DNA from: Calliphora vicina
Lineage: Eukaryota > Arthropoda > Insecta > Diptera > Calliphoridae
Reading direction: 5' to 3'
Assembly (NCBI RefSeq): GCF_958450345.1
Contig: NW_027052602.1
Location: forward strand, 1-64,000
Length of the DNA: 64,000 nucleotides
A program made the translations under genes and the position numbers. Positions within the stretch are counted from its first letter, which is position 1. Every line of letters starts with the position of its first letter. The notes under the pieces are model-generated. The model saw only the letters and a program-made list of their open reading frames with translations, made no database searches and was not told the DNA's origin. Positions 63,740-64,000 of the stretch are shown one piece after another.

Positions 63740-64000
63740 TTTATATTTGGATTGCATGAGATTGTAGCTTTCTAACAAAGTATAACTTAAGTAGCTAGCG
63801 TAAATAGTACCGGATATATATGCGGGTATATCGGACATTTTTCAAAAAATGTCCCAAAATTACCCCAGTTTTTAACGACTTCATATAAATCGCAATTCTA
63901 AAGGCCCCTAAAGTGCTAGGAAGCTAATTTTTTTATATTTGGATGTCATGAGATTGTAGCTTTCTAACAAGGTATAACTTAAGTAGCTAGCATAAATAGT
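63740..64000. repeat. Satellite A, block IV, to window edge
   Basis: Resumes in mid-monomer (TTTATATTTGGATTGCATG) and runs for about one and a half monomers to the end, including the variants AGTACCGGATATATATGCGG and TTTTTCAAAAAATGT, where the palindrome centre is CA instead of CG. Confidence 0.95.

Overview
The window looks like repeat-rich heterochromatin from a fly, probably a calyptrate such as a blow fly. It has no host protein-coding or RNA gene that I can support. The fly assignment is inference. It rests on (i) a Jockey-clade non-LTR retrotransposon, (ii) several copies of a short element with the layout of the Drosophila DINE-1/INE-1 family (non-autonomous Helentrons), which begin TATACCC, carry a GTCC/GTCT microsatellite core and end in a hairpin plus CTTG, and (iii) a very AT-rich composition.

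Layout. 1-22,999: satellite A, monomers of about 177 and 192 bp, arranged in several successive higher-order repeats. 23,000-28,704: a Jockey-like retrotransposon inserted in one satellite monomer with a 9-bp target duplication (ATATAAATC). Its ORF1 is intact. ORF2 overlaps ORF1 by ATGA and is broken by a 316-bp internal tandem duplication, a 746-bp DINE-1-like insertion (26,918-27,663) and an 11-bp frameshift deletion. 28,705-41,274: satellite A again, with 1,471-bp and 1,698-bp higher-order repeats. 41,275-57,535: a 16.3-kb composite that starts with a DINE-1-like 5' end and finishes with a DINE-1-like 3' end. It holds about 1.3 kb of low-copy DNA with two related MITEs, a second DINE-1-like 5' end, and a 13.8-kb array of a 31-bp satellite (satellite B). 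57,536-59,015: satellite A with older, diverged monomers. 59,016-63,739: another DINE-1-like element whose internal TGTC microsatellite has grown to about 2.6 kb and carries a 1,292-bp aberrant Ty3/Gypsy-type LTR element (LTR, leader, gag start, then an inverted partial LTR). 63,740-64,000: satellite A to the window edge.

How it fits together. Satellite A is the substrate. The three DINE-1-like units that have recognisable outer ends sit in runs of T (two in the T run of satellite A, one in the retrotransposon), with at most one extra T. The Jockey-like element, the DINE-1-like copies and the LTR element are successive nested insertions, so relative ages can be read from the nesting. The two satellites are unrelated in sequence, but each carries a perfect palindrome in its monomer (18 bp in A, 14 bp in B). 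A Jockey-clade element inside complex satellite resembles the retroelement islands known from Drosophila centromeres, but nothing in the sequence alone proves centromere function. I did not find a new enzymatic system. The most unusual structures are the 16.3-kb DINE-bounded composite, the LTR element with two U3 ends, the uninterrupted TGTC tract, and the evidence that DINE-1-like insertions share one satellite junction.
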